A stretch of 54,434 nt of DNA from Bacteroidales bacterium. Lineage in GTDB: Bacteria; Bacteroidota; Bacteroidia; Bacteroidales; P3. How positions within the stretch are numbered: position 1 is the stretch's first letter; every line of letters starts with the position of its first letter. Both the position numbers and the translations under genes were made by a program. The notes under the pieces are model-generated. The model was not told the origin of the DNA and did no database searches. It saw only the letters and a list, made by a program, of their open reading frames with translations. Below, one piece after another: positions 16,282 through 25,401 of this stretch. The stretch spans positions 1 to 54,434 of the forward strand of contig JAISUE010000047.1 of NCBI GenBank assembly GCA_031272245.1, written 5' to 3'.

Positions 16282-19002
16282 GTGAATAAAAAATTGAAAT
16301 ATATAATTTTATGCGTTTCGTTGATAACGTTTTTTTCAGCTTGTTCCACTCATAAAGACAAGTGGCTTAACCGCAATTATCATGCTTTAACTTCCCATTA
16401 CAACGCTTATTGGAATGGAAATACAGCATTAAAGGAAGCTGTTTCATCATTAGATAAAGCTCATAAGGATGATTTTACTCACATACTTTCAGTTTATCGG
16501 CTCGGAACACCAAAAGATACTTCTGCTGTTATTGCAAATACAACACGTGCTACGGAAAAAGGAGCAAAAGTGATTCAGAAACATTCCATGATTATTGGTG
16601 GAGTGGAAAAAAATCCCCGCATAAATGAGGCTTATATGCTAATAGGACAAGCTGCTTTTTACAAAATGGATTATAAAACAGCTGAAGCAACCTTTAAATT
16701 TATGATTGGGAAATGGAAAAACGATTATAAAGCAATGATTTGGTTGGGTTTGACTTTGAGCAAACAGAAAAAATATAATGAAGCACAAACTATATTAGAT
16801 CAGGTTAGAAATAAATTAGGTAGCAATTCATGGTTTCCATTTGGAGAAAAACAGAAAATACGTAATTTTATGTATCTTGCCTGTATTGAAAACTCGTTAG
16901 CACAAGAAAACAATGCAAAGGCTTTAGAGTATATGAATTTACGACAAAACAACTTTTTTCAAAGAAAACTTAATAATAGATTAACATTTATTGAAGGTCA
17001 GATTTACCAAAAGAATAATGATTTTATAAGAGCCAGTCGCTGTTTTCGTAAAACAGCAAGGCATTCGTTTTCGTACGATATGGAATTTGCCTCAAAATTA
17101 AACCTTGCTATGTGTTATGATCCTGCAACTACAAAAAGTAGCAATATCATTTCAAAATTAGAAAAGATGCTCCCTGATAAAAAAAATATAGAGTTTTGCG
17201 ACCAGATTTATTATGCACTTGGAGAAGTTTACTATCGCGACAAAAATATAAATAAGGCGTGTGATATGTGGATACATTCTATAGACAGTTCAAAAACAAA
17301 TAATATTCAAAAAATAGCATCTTCTTTACGTTTAGCAGACACTTACTATGAAATACTTTTTGATTATGAAAAAGCACAAATGTATTATGATACTGCATTG
17401 AGCGTTATGACAAAAGATAATCCTAATTATGAGAATTTGAAAAGCAAACAAAAGGTACTCACGTCTTTAGTTACTAATTTAAGAATAATAAACAGATGGG
17501 ATTCTCTTATGGTTTTATCGCAATTATCAGAAGCAGAATTAAACACAAAAATAGATAATTGGATTGCAGAGTATCAAAAAAAAGAAAAAGAAAAAGCTGA
17601 CAAAGCAGCGATGGCAGCAGCAATGGCGGCAAACAACAATAATATGCCAAACTATAGTCAATATAACACACAAAGTAATTGGTATTTTTATGTCAATTCT
17701 ACTGTTCAAGCTGGCAGAAATGAATTTCAAAGAACATGGGGAAAAAGAACATTGGAAGATAATTGGCGATTATTGGAAAAAACTCCTGTTTCGGATTTTG
17801 ATGATATGACAGAAATATCAGATTCAACCGATATTGCAGACACACTTTCTGCGGATAGTAAAAAAAATAAACAACCTAATGATCCTTCAAAACGTGAATA
17901 TTATACGAAAGATATTCCTTATACCGATGCTCAAAAAGAAATTGCTAACAGAGAAACAGCCGCTGCATTGCTTGCCGCAGGTTATATTTATTATCAAGGC
18001 TTAAATAATTACGAAAAAGCAATAGTTACATTCCTCGATTTGCAAAGACGTTTTCCATTATATCCACAAATACTGCCATCTTCATATCATTTATATTGCA
18101 TATATGATAAAATAGGACAATATCCAAATGCAAACTTTTACAAAAATAAAGTTCTTACGGAATATCCTGAAAGTGAATTTGCGCAAATGCTATTGAACCC
18201 TGATTATTTTAAGGAAATGGCAAAAAATAATAATGAAATAGATAAACTTTACGCCCAAGTTTATAATACATATAGTAAAAAATATTACGCTCAAGCTATA
18301 ACTGAAAGTAGAGATATTGTTAATCGTATAAAAATAGGAGCGTATATTCCTCGCTTTCTTTATATAGAGGCTCTTTCTAAGGGACGTCTTTATGGAATAG
18401 ATTCTCTTCTTACTTCATTAAACTATATTGTTCTTAATTATCCTACTTCTGAAATTACTCCAACTATTGATGAACAATTAAAATATTTGCGTTCTAACTA
18501 CGCTTCAGTTTCAGTTAATATAAAAGATAAAAACAATGTAGAGGTAAAAACAGGAGAAACAATGATTGATACCAATAACGTTGAGGAAGAAAATCTTTTT
18601 GTAAGGGATGATGATATACTTGATGCGGAAACACTTGTTTTTCGTTTTAAGGATATGGAACATTATTACGTTCTTCTGTTTGATGACGATAAAATAGATG
18701 CAACGTTACTTGCTCAACAAGTGGAAAAGTTTAACGATAGCCTTTATGCAGAAAACAATCTTCAAACTTCATCGGTTTTGTTTACAATCAGTCAACAAAT
18801 CATTTCTGTAAAACGTTTTTCAAACATAGAAGAAGCTATGAAGTATTACAATTCTATTTATAACTTTATTTTGAAAGATACACCTGCTTCAACCTATAAA
18901 CATTTTATTATTTCTGTTCAAAACTATCCAACATTTTATTCCCGCAGAAACATAGAAGCATATTTGAAATTTTTCCGTATAATGTACCTTAAACATAATT
19001 AA
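16282..19002 (+). CDS. porW: T9SS-associated TPR lipoprotein PorW/SprE
   Basis: A 906-residue lipoprotein (signal MNKKLKYIILCVSLITFFSAC, lipobox Cys21) with GTG as the apparent start. The segment right after the Cys (THKDKWLNRNYHALTSHYNAYWNGNTALKEAV) is the family signature. TPR-like helical repeats follow over most of the length (INEAYMLIGQAAFYKMDYKTAEATFKFM, FCDQIYYALGEVYYRDKNINKACDMW and others). There is a low-complexity Lys/Glu/Ala linker near 430-455 and a Tyr-rich C-terminus. PorW/SprE is required for type IX secretion in Porphyromonas and Flavobacterium, anchored at the outer membrane facing the periplasm. The name rests on similarity recalled from the family. Confidence 0.85.
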   Translation: MNKKLKYIILCVSLITFFSACSTHKDKWLNRNYHALTSHYNAYWNGNTALKEAVSSLDKAHKDDFTHILSVYRLGTPKDTSAVIANTTRATEKGAKVIQKHSMIIGGVEKNPRINEAYMLIGQAAFYKMDYKTAEATFKFMIGKWKNDYKAMIWLGLTLSKQKKYNEAQTILDQVRNKLGSNSWFPFGEKQKIRNFMYLACIENSLAQENNAKALEYMNLRQNNFFQRKLNNRLTFIEGQIYQKNNDFIRASRCFRKTARHSFSYDMEFASKLNLAMCYDPATTKSSNIISKLEKMLPDKKNIEFCDQIYYALGEVYYRDKNINKACDMWIHSIDSSKTNNIQKIASSLRLADTYYEILFDYEKAQMYYDTALSVMTKDNPNYENLKSKQKVLTSLVTNLRIINRWDSLMVLSQLSEAELNTKIDNWIAEYQKKEKEKADKAAMAAAMAANNNNMPNYSQYNTQSNWYFYVNSTVQAGRNEFQRTWGKRTLEDNWRLLEKTPVSDFDDMTEISDSTDIADTLSADSKKNKQPNDPSKREYYTKDIPYTDAQKEIANRETAAALLAAGYIYYQGLNNYEKAIVTFLDLQRRFPLYPQILPSSYHLYCIYDKIGQYPNANFYKNKVLTEYPESEFAQMLLNPDYFKEMAKNNNEIDKLYAQVYNTYSKKYYAQAITESRDIVNRIKIGAYIPRFLYIEALSKGRLYGIDSLLTSLNYIVLNYPTSEITPTIDEQLKYLRSNYASVSVNIKDKNNVEVKTGETMIDTNNVEEENLFVRDDDILDAETLVFRFKDMEHYYVLLFDDDKIDATLLAQQVEKFNDSLYAENNLQTSSVLFTISQQIISVKRFSNIEEAMKYYNSIYNFILKDTPASTYKHFIISVQNYPTFYSRRNIEAYLKFFRIMYLKHN

Positions 19003-19030
19003 TATTTATAACGGGCTATAAAGTTGTTAA

Positions 19031-19119
19031 AAAATATCTTGATTTGAGATGGGAAAATCGTTATTTTTTCTAATCAAAATTTGAATTTAATTAGAAAAAA
19101 TAAGATAATTTTAAGAATA
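19031..19119. repeat. 21-22-base periodic A-tract array R4
   Basis: A-tracts start at 19031, 19054, 19076, 19097 and 19119 (spacing 23, 22, 21, 22). Units begin AAAATAT, AAAATCG, AAAATTT, AAAATAA and AAAAATT, with T-rich runs about half a unit later in each. The array abuts the -7 box at 19125. Confidence 0.55.
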
Positions 19120-19124
19120 AAAAT

Positions 19125-19132
19125 TATCTTTG
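19125..19132 (+). promoter_or_regulatory. -7 promoter box of the VWA gene
   Basis: TATCTTTG matches TAnnTTTG and lies 27 bases before the ATG at 19160. Confidence 0.7.
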
Positions 19133-19159
19133 CACACCATTAACAACGAAAAAATAACA

Positions 19160-20575
19160 ATGAAACAAAAATTAATAATACTTGTTATGCTATTTGCATC
19201 TGTTATAGTTTTTGCTCAATATAATGGAGTAAGGATAACAAAAAGTGATGTGTGGCAAAAAACACGTATTCTTTTTATTGTTGATTGTTCTCAAAGCATG
19301 AAATTCAAATGGCAAAGCGATTCAAAAATTAAAATTACACAAACGATACTTGCCAACATTATAGATAGTTTGAGTTGTAGAGAAAATGTAGAACTTGCAT
19401 TGAGAACATTTGGAAAAAATGAAAACATAAATGGCGAAACATGTTCGGATTCATATCTTGATGTATCCTTTTCCAAAAATAATTTTGAAACAGTGAAGGC
19501 TAAACTTAAAACTCTTGTTCCGAAAGGTATAACACCTTTGGCGTACAGTCTGCAACGAACAGAAGAGGATTTTCCTGATTGTGATGATTGCAGAAATATT
19601 GTTATAATAATAACTGATGGTATTGATGATTGTGGAGGAAACGTATGCGAAATCTCACAAACATTGCAAAATAATGGAAAAATAATGACTCCATTTATTG
19701 TTGGAATAGGTTTAGGTTTGCGTTCAAATCTACAATGTGCAGGGAATTATTTTGAAGCATCAAATGAAATAGAATTTTCTCACATTATCAATGCTATTAT
19801 TGCACAATTACTTGATAAAACAACATGTCAAGTCAATTTACTTGATACATATATGGAAGCAAATGAAACAAATGTACCTCTAACTTTTTATGATCATCAA
19901 AGCAAAATATTAAAATATACTTATATGCACACTTTTAATGCAAATGGATTATCGGATACTTTGGTGCTTGACCCATTGCTTACTTATGATTTAGTTGTAC
20001 ATACAATTCCGGAAATACAGTTAGAAAACATTAAACTTCTTCCTGCAAAACATACTATTATTCCCGTACAAGTTCCTCAAGGAAGTTTGATTGTTAAATT
20101 TGCAGTCAAAGATAAACAGACTTCAAAAACTTTTCCTGTCATTGTAAGACAACATAAAACAACACAAACTGTTAATGTTCAGGAAATGAATACAGCAACT
20201 AAATATATAACAGGAATGTATGATATTGAAATTCTTACTTTGCCACGTCTTAACATAGACAGTATAGAAATCTCACAAAGTGCCACAACTACTATTGAAA
20301 TTCCTTTAATGGGAATAATACAAATAAATAAAGGTAACGATATGATAGGATCTTTATTTGTTAGAGACAATGAAAAACTTAAATGGGTATGTAATTTAAA
20401 TGAAAGCCTTCCAAGTGAAAATATTTCACTTTTGCCGGGTGAATATCTTGCTGTATTAAGAGCTAAAAAATCAACACAAACTCTGCAAACTCTGATAAAG
20501 GAGTTCAAAATAGTAGCCTCACAAATCACTACAATTAACTTGCAGGAAACAGATAAACCCCAAAGAAAAAAATAA
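19160..20575 (+). CDS. Exported von Willebrand factor type A (VWA) domain protein
   Basis: About 471 residues. The start at 19160 gives a clean signal peptide (MKQKLIILVMLFASVIVFA) with cleavage before Gln. Residues 30-220 are a VWA domain with the metal-ion site DCSQSMK (DxSxS), a Thr in PKGITPLAYSL and IITDGIDDC. The C-terminal 230 residues are beta-rich and of unknown type. Periplasmic or surface exposed; binding partner unknown. The EEP-family gene follows after 18 bases. Confidence 0.82.
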   Translation: MKQKLIILVMLFASVIVFAQYNGVRITKSDVWQKTRILFIVDCSQSMKFKWQSDSKIKITQTILANIIDSLSCRENVELALRTFGKNENINGETCSDSYLDVSFSKNNFETVKAKLKTLVPKGITPLAYSLQRTEEDFPDCDDCRNIVIIITDGIDDCGGNVCEISQTLQNNGKIMTPFIVGIGLGLRSNLQCAGNYFEASNEIEFSHIINAIIAQLLDKTTCQVNLLDTYMEANETNVPLTFYDHQSKILKYTYMHTFNANGLSDTLVLDPLLTYDLVVHTIPEIQLENIKLLPAKHTIIPVQVPQGSLIVKFAVKDKQTSKTFPVIVRQHKTTQTVNVQEMNTATKYITGMYDIEILTLPRLNIDSIEISQSATTTIEIPLMGIIQINKGNDMIGSLFVRDNEKLKWVCNLNESLPSENISLLPGEYLAVLRAKKSTQTLQTLIKEFKIVASQITTINLQETDKPQRKK

Positions 20576-20593
20576 TATTTAAATTTTTTCACT

Positions 20594-21691
20594 ATGTTTA
20601 AACGAATAATCTATATTATCAATCTTGTATTTGTTTTGCTTTTGCTCGGAGCTTATGCAGGAGCTTATGTTTCTCCTGTAATTTATGACAAATTATCCTT
20701 ACTTACATACATATATCCGTTTCTACTTTTGATAAATGTATTATTTTGTATTCTTTGGCTATTTATTAAAATTCGTTTCATCATCATTCCTCTACTTGCT
20801 ATTCTTTTACAGGTAAATTATATTCCTCGTTTAATACAATTTTCATTAAATACAGATGAGGAAATAGAAGAAATAAAAGACAATAAAACAGATAATATTT
20901 TACATCTTGTTACTTATAATGTCTGCGGTTTTGGATTTGAAAAGGGCAATAAGGAAGAACGTTTAGATTCTCTTTTGCAAATTGTAAAACAAAAAGAAAT
21001 AGATGTAATAGTAATGCAGGATTTTCCGCGTATTTCTACCAAACATATACTGCACAAAAAAATTGTTAATGCAGGTTTTAAATATTTTTTCTGTCTTGAT
21101 TTGACAAAAAATATTATGGATAAAAGTGTTATATATTCTAAATATCCAATTGGTCAAACAGGTGGATTATTACCTTCAGCAGAAGAGCCTGATGAATTTA
21201 TGTATGCAGATATTCAGAAAAATAACCGCGAATTCAGAATTTTTAATATTCATTTAGAATCATATTTATTATTAGCAGAAGAAAAATCTATGACAAATGA
21301 AATCAAAAACCTTGATGTTGTAAGTAGTAAAAAACGATGGACAAAATTTCAAAATACAGTAATCAATAAAGTTTTATCTGCTAATACTATAAGATCACAA
21401 GAGGTAAATGAATTGACAGAGGTAATCAAAGAAACAAAAAAACCATATATGATTGTTGGTGATTTTAACGACAATCCTTTTTCATATTCCTACCGCAAAC
21501 TCTCAAAAGGATTAACTGATTGTTTTGTGAAAAAGGGTAAAGGTTTTGGTATAACTTATGATAAGGTTTTTCCTCCTTTTAGAATAGATTATGTATTGGT
21601 TTCAAAGGAATTTGAAACTCTTTCATATAACAGTCCGCAATATAACTTTTCAGACCATTATCCAATATTCGTAACATTAAAAATTTTATAG
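20594..21691 (+). CDS. Membrane-anchored endonuclease/exonuclease/phosphatase family protein
   Basis: A 365-residue protein with three N-terminal transmembrane segments (about 5-25, 38-60, 60-80) and an EEP domain from about 100. Domain motifs in order: VTYNVCGFG, DVIVMQDFP (Glu replaced by Gln-Asp), FRIFNIHLES, MIVGDFNDNPFS, RIDYVLVSK and FSDHYPIFVTL. The usual metal-binding Glu of the first motif (IxLQE) reads MQD here. This family in Bacteroidota is common and its substrate is unknown; the catalytic side should face the periplasm or cytoplasm depending on topology. Confidence 0.85.
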   Translation: MFKRIIYIINLVFVLLLLGAYAGAYVSPVIYDKLSLLTYIYPFLLLINVLFCILWLFIKIRFIIIPLLAILLQVNYIPRLIQFSLNTDEEIEEIKDNKTDNILHLVTYNVCGFGFEKGNKEERLDSLLQIVKQKEIDVIVMQDFPRISTKHILHKKIVNAGFKYFFCLDLTKNIMDKSVIYSKYPIGQTGGLLPSAEEPDEFMYADIQKNNREFRIFNIHLESYLLLAEEKSMTNEIKNLDVVSSKKRWTKFQNTVINKVLSANTIRSQEVNELTEVIKETKKPYMIVGDFNDNPFSYSYRKLSKGLTDCFVKKGKGFGITYDKVFPPFRIDYVLVSKEFETLSYNSPQYNFSDHYPIFVTLKIL

Positions 21692-21697
21692 TTGTCA

Positions 21698-22357
21698 ATG
21701 ATAAAACTTGCGGATAGATACCAAAACATTATAACTCTTCTAAACATTGAATATCCTAATGCCGGGACAGAACTTCATTATCACAATCCCTTTGAGCTTT
21801 TGGTAGCTGTTATTCTTTCGGCACAATGTACAGATAAACGAGTTAATACCGTAACCCCCGCACTTTTTCAAAAATTTCCTGATGCTCTTTCTATGGCTCA
21901 GGCTACCGCTGATGATATTTTTCCTTACATTAAATCGATTTCTTATCCAAATGCAAAAGCACGAAATCTGCATTTGATGGCTAAACGACTTGTTGAAACT
22001 TTTCATTCTGTTGTACCTGAAAATACGAAAGATTTGGAAACGTTGGCAGGAGTTGGCAGGAAAACGGCTAATGTTATCGCATCTGTTGTATTTCATCAGT
22101 CTAAAATGCCTGTTGATACACATGTTCATCGCGTCAGCGCGAGAATAGGTTTGACACATAATGCAAAAAATGTCTTACAAACCGAGGATCAACTTATGCA
22201 TAACCTTAAAGATAAATATGATATAGCTTTATTGCATCATCAACTAATACTTCACGGGCGTTATGTATGCAAAGCTCGCAAACCTTTATGTGAAAAATGC
22301 ACATTAACACGTTGGTGTCGGTTTTATTCTAAAAATTATAGACATCAGGTTTTGTAG
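21698..22357 (+). CDS. nth: Endonuclease III
   Basis: A 219-residue DNA glycosylase/AP lyase. The start is the ATG at 21698 rather than a TTG 6 bases earlier. Motifs: FELLVAVILSAQCTDKRVN, the helix-hairpin-helix LAGVGRKTANVIAS containing the catalytic Lys, VDTHVHRVSARIGL with the catalytic Asp, and the 4Fe-4S loop C-x6-C-x2-C-x5-C (CKARKPLCEKCTLTRWC) at the C-terminus. It removes oxidised pyrimidines in base excision repair. It follows the EEP gene closely. Confidence 0.95.
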   Translation: MIKLADRYQNIITLLNIEYPNAGTELHYHNPFELLVAVILSAQCTDKRVNTVTPALFQKFPDALSMAQATADDIFPYIKSISYPNAKARNLHLMAKRLVETFHSVVPENTKDLETLAGVGRKTANVIASVVFHQSKMPVDTHVHRVSARIGLTHNAKNVLQTEDQLMHNLKDKYDIALLHHQLILHGRYVCKARKPLCEKCTLTRWCRFYSKNYRHQVL

Positions 22358-22483
22358 TTTTCTGTTTAACAGACATAAATCACCAAATTTATTTTTGTAC
22401 TTTTCTATATTCCGCCCATATACCTGAACAATGATATTTCACTTAAACATTTTTGAGGTTCAAAATATTTTAAGAGAAAATTC

Positions 22484-22491
22484 TACCTTTG
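22484..22491 (+). promoter_or_regulatory. Orphan -7 promoter box before a small reading frame
   Basis: TACCTTTG matches TAnnTTTG and lies 18 bases before the ATG at 22510. No longer gene follows it on this strand. Confidence 0.45.
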
Positions 22492-22509
22492 TAAAATCTT
22501 ACCCAATCT

Positions 22510-22566
22510 ATGAAGCATAAGTATTTATTAAAAGTCATAAAAGAAAATACAATTAAATTATCTTAA
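22510..22566 (+). CDS. Possible 18-residue small protein
   Basis: The frame MKHKYLLKVIKENTIKLS is short, basic and amphipathic. The only support is its position: a perfect -7 box 18 bases upstream and no other gene to explain that box. I do not recognise it, and chance occurrence is quite possible. Confidence 0.25.
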   Translation: MKHKYLLKVIKENTIKLS

Positions 22567-22593
22567 AAATGTAGTTAATTCAAAAAAAAGTTA

Positions 22594-22601
22594 TAAATTT
22601 G
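22594..22601 (+). promoter_or_regulatory. Orphan -7 promoter box, possible small RNA start
   Basis: TAAATTTG matches TAnnTTTG. A transcript from here would run about 85 bases and then antisense into the 3' end of serS. Confidence 0.35.
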
Positions 22602-22687
22602 TAATCGTTAAACAAGGTAAAAAGACACCTTAAATTGTCTTGAACTCTAAATTAAATTCATAAAAAAGAAAGTACATTATTTTGTTA

Positions 22688-23968
22688 TTAAGCTTTATCT
22701 ATTATTTCAAAACCACAGTAATTTTGCAAGATTTTTGGTATTTTTATTCCATTATCCGTTTGATTATTTTCTAACAAAGCAGCAACAATACGCGGCAAGG
22801 CTAAAGCTGAACCATTTAATGTATGAGCTAATTGAGTTTTGTTGTTGGCGTTTTTGAAACGTAATTTCATACGATTAGCTTGAAAAGTTTCAAAATTGGA
22901 AACACTGCTCACTTCCAACCAACGTTTCTGTGCTGCAGAAAATACTTCAAAATCAAATGTTAAAGCAGAAGTAAAACTCATATCTCCTCCACAAAGTCTA
23001 AGTATTCGGTAAGGTAATTCCAAACTTTCAAGCAAAGTTGCTACATGTTGTTTCATAAATTCTAATTGTTCGTAAGAACGTTCAGGATGTTCTATTACCA
23101 CAATCTCTACTTTATCAAACTGATGCAAACGATTTAAACCTCGAACATCTTTGCCATAAGAGCCTGCTTCTCTACGGAAACACTGTGAATAGGCACAACG
23201 CTTTAATGGAAAATCATTCTCCTGTAATATTACATCTCTGAAAATGTTTGTAACCGGCACTTCAGCAGTTGGTATCATGTAAAGATTATCAAGCGTGATA
23301 TGATACATTTGTCCTTCTTTGTCAGGTAATTGTCCTGTTGCCAAAGCAGAAGCTTCATTCACCATAAGAGGTGGTTGCACTTCCAAAAAGCCATTTTTCG
23401 TTGCCATATCTAAAAAGAAACCTATCAATGCTCGTTGCAATTTAGCTCCTTTGCCTTTGTAAAGAGGAAAACCTGCTCCGGTTATTTTGTTTCCAAGATT
23501 AAAATCTATAATATCATATTTATCACAAAGATCCCAATGTGGTAAAGCATTACCTGTCAAATCAGGTATTTTGCCCCATTGCTTTTCTATTACGTTATCT
23601 TCGGATGTTTTACCTTTTGCAACAGAAATATGCGGCAGATTTGGCAGAGATAAAAGCAATTCATTCAATTCCTTTTCTACTGCGGAAAGTTTTTCCTGAT
23701 ACTGCTTTTCTTTTTGTTTACAATCTACAGTTTGTTGTTTTATTTGTTCAACTTCCGATGTTTTTCCGTCTTTTATTAAGTTTCCTATTTGTTTTGCTAA
23801 TTGATTGGAAAGGGCTTTCAGGTCATCGTTTTCTTTTTGTAATTGCCTGCGTTCAGAATCCAGATTTATTACATTTTCTATCTTTTCTTCTGCATTTTGT
23901 ACGTTTTTTACATTCAAACGTTCTATAACAAAATCTTTTTTGTCTCTTATTATATTGATTTCTAACAT
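22688..23968 (-). CDS. serS: Seryl-tRNA synthetase
   Basis: A 426-residue class II synthetase. Residues 1-110 are the long antiparallel coiled-coil arm that contacts tRNA-Ser (ERRQLQKENDDLKALSNQLAKQIG...). The catalytic domain shows motif 2 (FRREAGSYGKDVRGLNRLHQFDKVEI) and motif 3 (NGSALALPRIVAALLEN). It charges tRNA-Ser in the cytoplasm. It begins 14 bases after the DUF2148 gene, so the two form one unit read from 24542. Confidence 0.95.
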   Translation of the reverse strand: MLEINIIRDKKDFVIERLNVKNVQNAEEKIENVINLDSERRQLQKENDDLKALSNQLAKQIGNLIKDGKTSEVEQIKQQTVDCKQKEKQYQEKLSAVEKELNELLLSLPNLPHISVAKGKTSEDNVIEKQWGKIPDLTGNALPHWDLCDKYDIIDFNLGNKITGAGFPLYKGKGAKLQRALIGFFLDMATKNGFLEVQPPLMVNEASALATGQLPDKEGQMYHITLDNLYMIPTAEVPVTNIFRDVILQENDFPLKRCAYSQCFRREAGSYGKDVRGLNRLHQFDKVEIVVIEHPERSYEQLEFMKQHVATLLESLELPYRILRLCGGDMSFTSALTFDFEVFSAAQKRWLEVSSVSNFETFQANRMKLRFKNANNKTQLAHTLNGSALALPRIVAALLENNQTDNGIKIPKILQNYCGFEIIDKA

Positions 23969-23982
23969 ATTTATATTTATAT

Positions 23983-24507
23983 TTATTTATTCCTGTCAAA
24001 AAAAGGATTTTTTCCACTGATTGAAACCGGTATTGCTATGCAATAATCACTGTTATCCAGTAAGTGCAACCGTTTGATAGCTAAACCTATTGAAAACATT
24101 ATGCGGGTATCCACTTTATGATTAGCTGCAGTGGCAACGGCACTTCCTATAGCAAGTCCCAAATCGTGAGAAGCAAAGAAACAAGGTACATTTTTTGGTT
24201 TTTCAATGCAGGTATCAAAACCACAATATGCACAGTCAAGTCCAGTCGGTACATTTTTACAACCTATCATCACAACACATTGTGCAGATAATACGTTTTC
24301 GCTATCCCTCAATAAGAAAGCAGCATTTTTTTCCCTGTAAATTTCTTTTAAACAATTAGAAAGCTTTTTAATATCTTCACCAAAAGCTATTCCAAGTACC
24401 AGATTATCTATTCCGCAGGCTTTGGGTGCAGTTTTGGCTGCAACAAGCATTTGCTTAGCAATAGTCAGTGCTGTTTCCTCTCTCAAATTTTCTTCTTTAA
24501 GTATCAT
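23983..24507 (-). CDS. DUF2148 ferredoxin-domain protein
   Basis: A 174-residue protein of the DUF2148 family, which has a ferredoxin-like cysteine cluster. GLDCAYCGFDTCIEKPKNVPC carries four cysteines around residues 95-115, and C-x-GIDNL (33-38) adds another. LGIAIGSAVATAANHKVDTRIMFSIGLA is the conserved C-terminal block. The family probably binds an Fe-S cluster; no reaction is known. First gene of a two-gene unit with serS. Confidence 0.85.
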   Translation of the reverse strand: MILKEENLREETALTIAKQMLVAAKTAPKACGIDNLVLGIAFGEDIKKLSNCLKEIYREKNAAFLLRDSENVLSAQCVVMIGCKNVPTGLDCAYCGFDTCIEKPKNVPCFFASHDLGLAIGSAVATAANHKVDTRIMFSIGLAIKRLHLLDNSDYCIAIPVSISGKNPFFDRNK

Positions 24508-24541
24508 AAATTACTTTTATTTGCTATTATTTTTTTAATCG

Positions 24542-24549
24542 CAAAATTA
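24542..24549 (-). promoter_or_regulatory. -7 promoter box of the DUF2148-serS unit
   Basis: The minus strand reads TAATTTTG (plus strand CAAAATTA), matching TAnnTTTG. Confidence 0.6.
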
Positions 24550-24620
24550 AAAAATAATAAGAAAATGACTTTCAAAATCATATTGAAAATAAAGTTTTGA
24601 CAATTTTATCCGAAAAACAC

Positions 24621-24628
24621 TACATTTG
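24621..24628 (+). promoter_or_regulatory. -7 promoter box of pth
   Basis: TACATTTG matches TAnnTTTG, 71 bases before the pth ATG. Confidence 0.65.
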
Positions 24629-24699
24629 CAACTATTAAAAACAAGAGTGAAGTATATACTTTAATTTTATAATAATTTATAACTATCTAATTTTGAAGA

Positions 24700-25281
24700 A
24701 TGAAATATCTAATTGTAGGTTTAGGAAATCCAACTGCTGAATACGAACAAACTCGTCATAATGCAGGTTATATAATTGCAGATAATTTTGTTAAAGATAT
24801 GAATTTAGAAAATTCTAATACATATAAATTTTCTTTGGAAAGGCATGCTTTTATTTGTAAAACAAAAGTTAAGGGACGAGAAATAGTTGTTGCCAAACCT
24901 GTAACTTATATGAACCTTAGCGGAAAAGCGGTAAATTATTGGTTGGCAAAAGAGAAAATACCACTTGAAAATATGCTTGTAATTGTAGATGATATAGCTT
25001 TAGAAACAGGAACTATTCGTTTACGAATGAGCGGTTCTGATGGCGGGCACAACGGTTTATTCAACATAATTGAAACTCTTAATACAAATAAATTCAATCG
25101 TTTGCGATTTGGAATTGGTAATCATTTTTCTAAAGGTCATCAGATTGATTACGTTCTCGGTAGATTTTCTACGGAAGAATTAGACATCATAAATCCTAAA
25201 CTTTCACTTTGCACAGATATAATTAAATCTTTCTGTACGATAGGTATGGATAGAACTATGAACATTTTCAACGGAAAATAA
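24700..25281 (+). CDS. pth: Peptidyl-tRNA hydrolase
   Basis: A 193-residue enzyme with the full set of family motifs: MKYLIVGLGNPTAEYEQTRHNAGY (Asn10 and catalytic His20 in TRHNAG), KPVTYMNLSGKAV, VIVDDIALETG (catalytic Asp) and SGSDGGHNGLFNI. It releases tRNA from peptidyl-tRNA that has dropped off the ribosome. Monocistronic, ending at a bidirectional terminator. Confidence 0.95.
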   Translation: MKYLIVGLGNPTAEYEQTRHNAGYIIADNFVKDMNLENSNTYKFSLERHAFICKTKVKGREIVVAKPVTYMNLSGKAVNYWLAKEKIPLENMLVIVDDIALETGTIRLRMSGSDGGHNGLFNIIETLNTNKFNRLRFGIGNHFSKGHQIDYVLGRFSTEELDIINPKLSLCTDIIKSFCTIGMDRTMNIFNGK

Positions 25282-25349
25282 TACGATTCATGACGTCATC
25301 AAATATATATCATAAAAGTTAAAATTTTAATACAATAATCATATAATAA

Positions 25350-25382
25350 AAAAGAGAGGTAATTTAGATTTACCTCTCTTTT
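25350..25382. terminator. Bidirectional terminator between pth and the RNase gene
   Basis: A perfect 13-base stem (AAAAGAGAGGTAA at 25350-25362, TTACCTCTCTTTT at 25370-25382) flanked by A and T runs works on both strands, between two convergent genes. Confidence 0.85.
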
Positions 25383-25401
25383 CTGTATGGTATTATCAAT
25401 T

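Larger units (their letters stand above)
22358..22687 (+). other. Gap with two promoters and no large gene (possible small-RNA locus)
   Basis: This is the space between the convergent nth and serS genes. It still holds two perfect TAnnTTTG boxes on the plus strand (22484-22491 and 22594-22601). After the first comes an 18-codon reading frame (22510-22566). After the second comes about 80 bases with alternative short stems: AAGGT/ACCTT and AAGACA/TGTCTT, which share bases and so exclude each other (22614-22643 region). Nothing else is recognisable. Confidence 0.4.
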
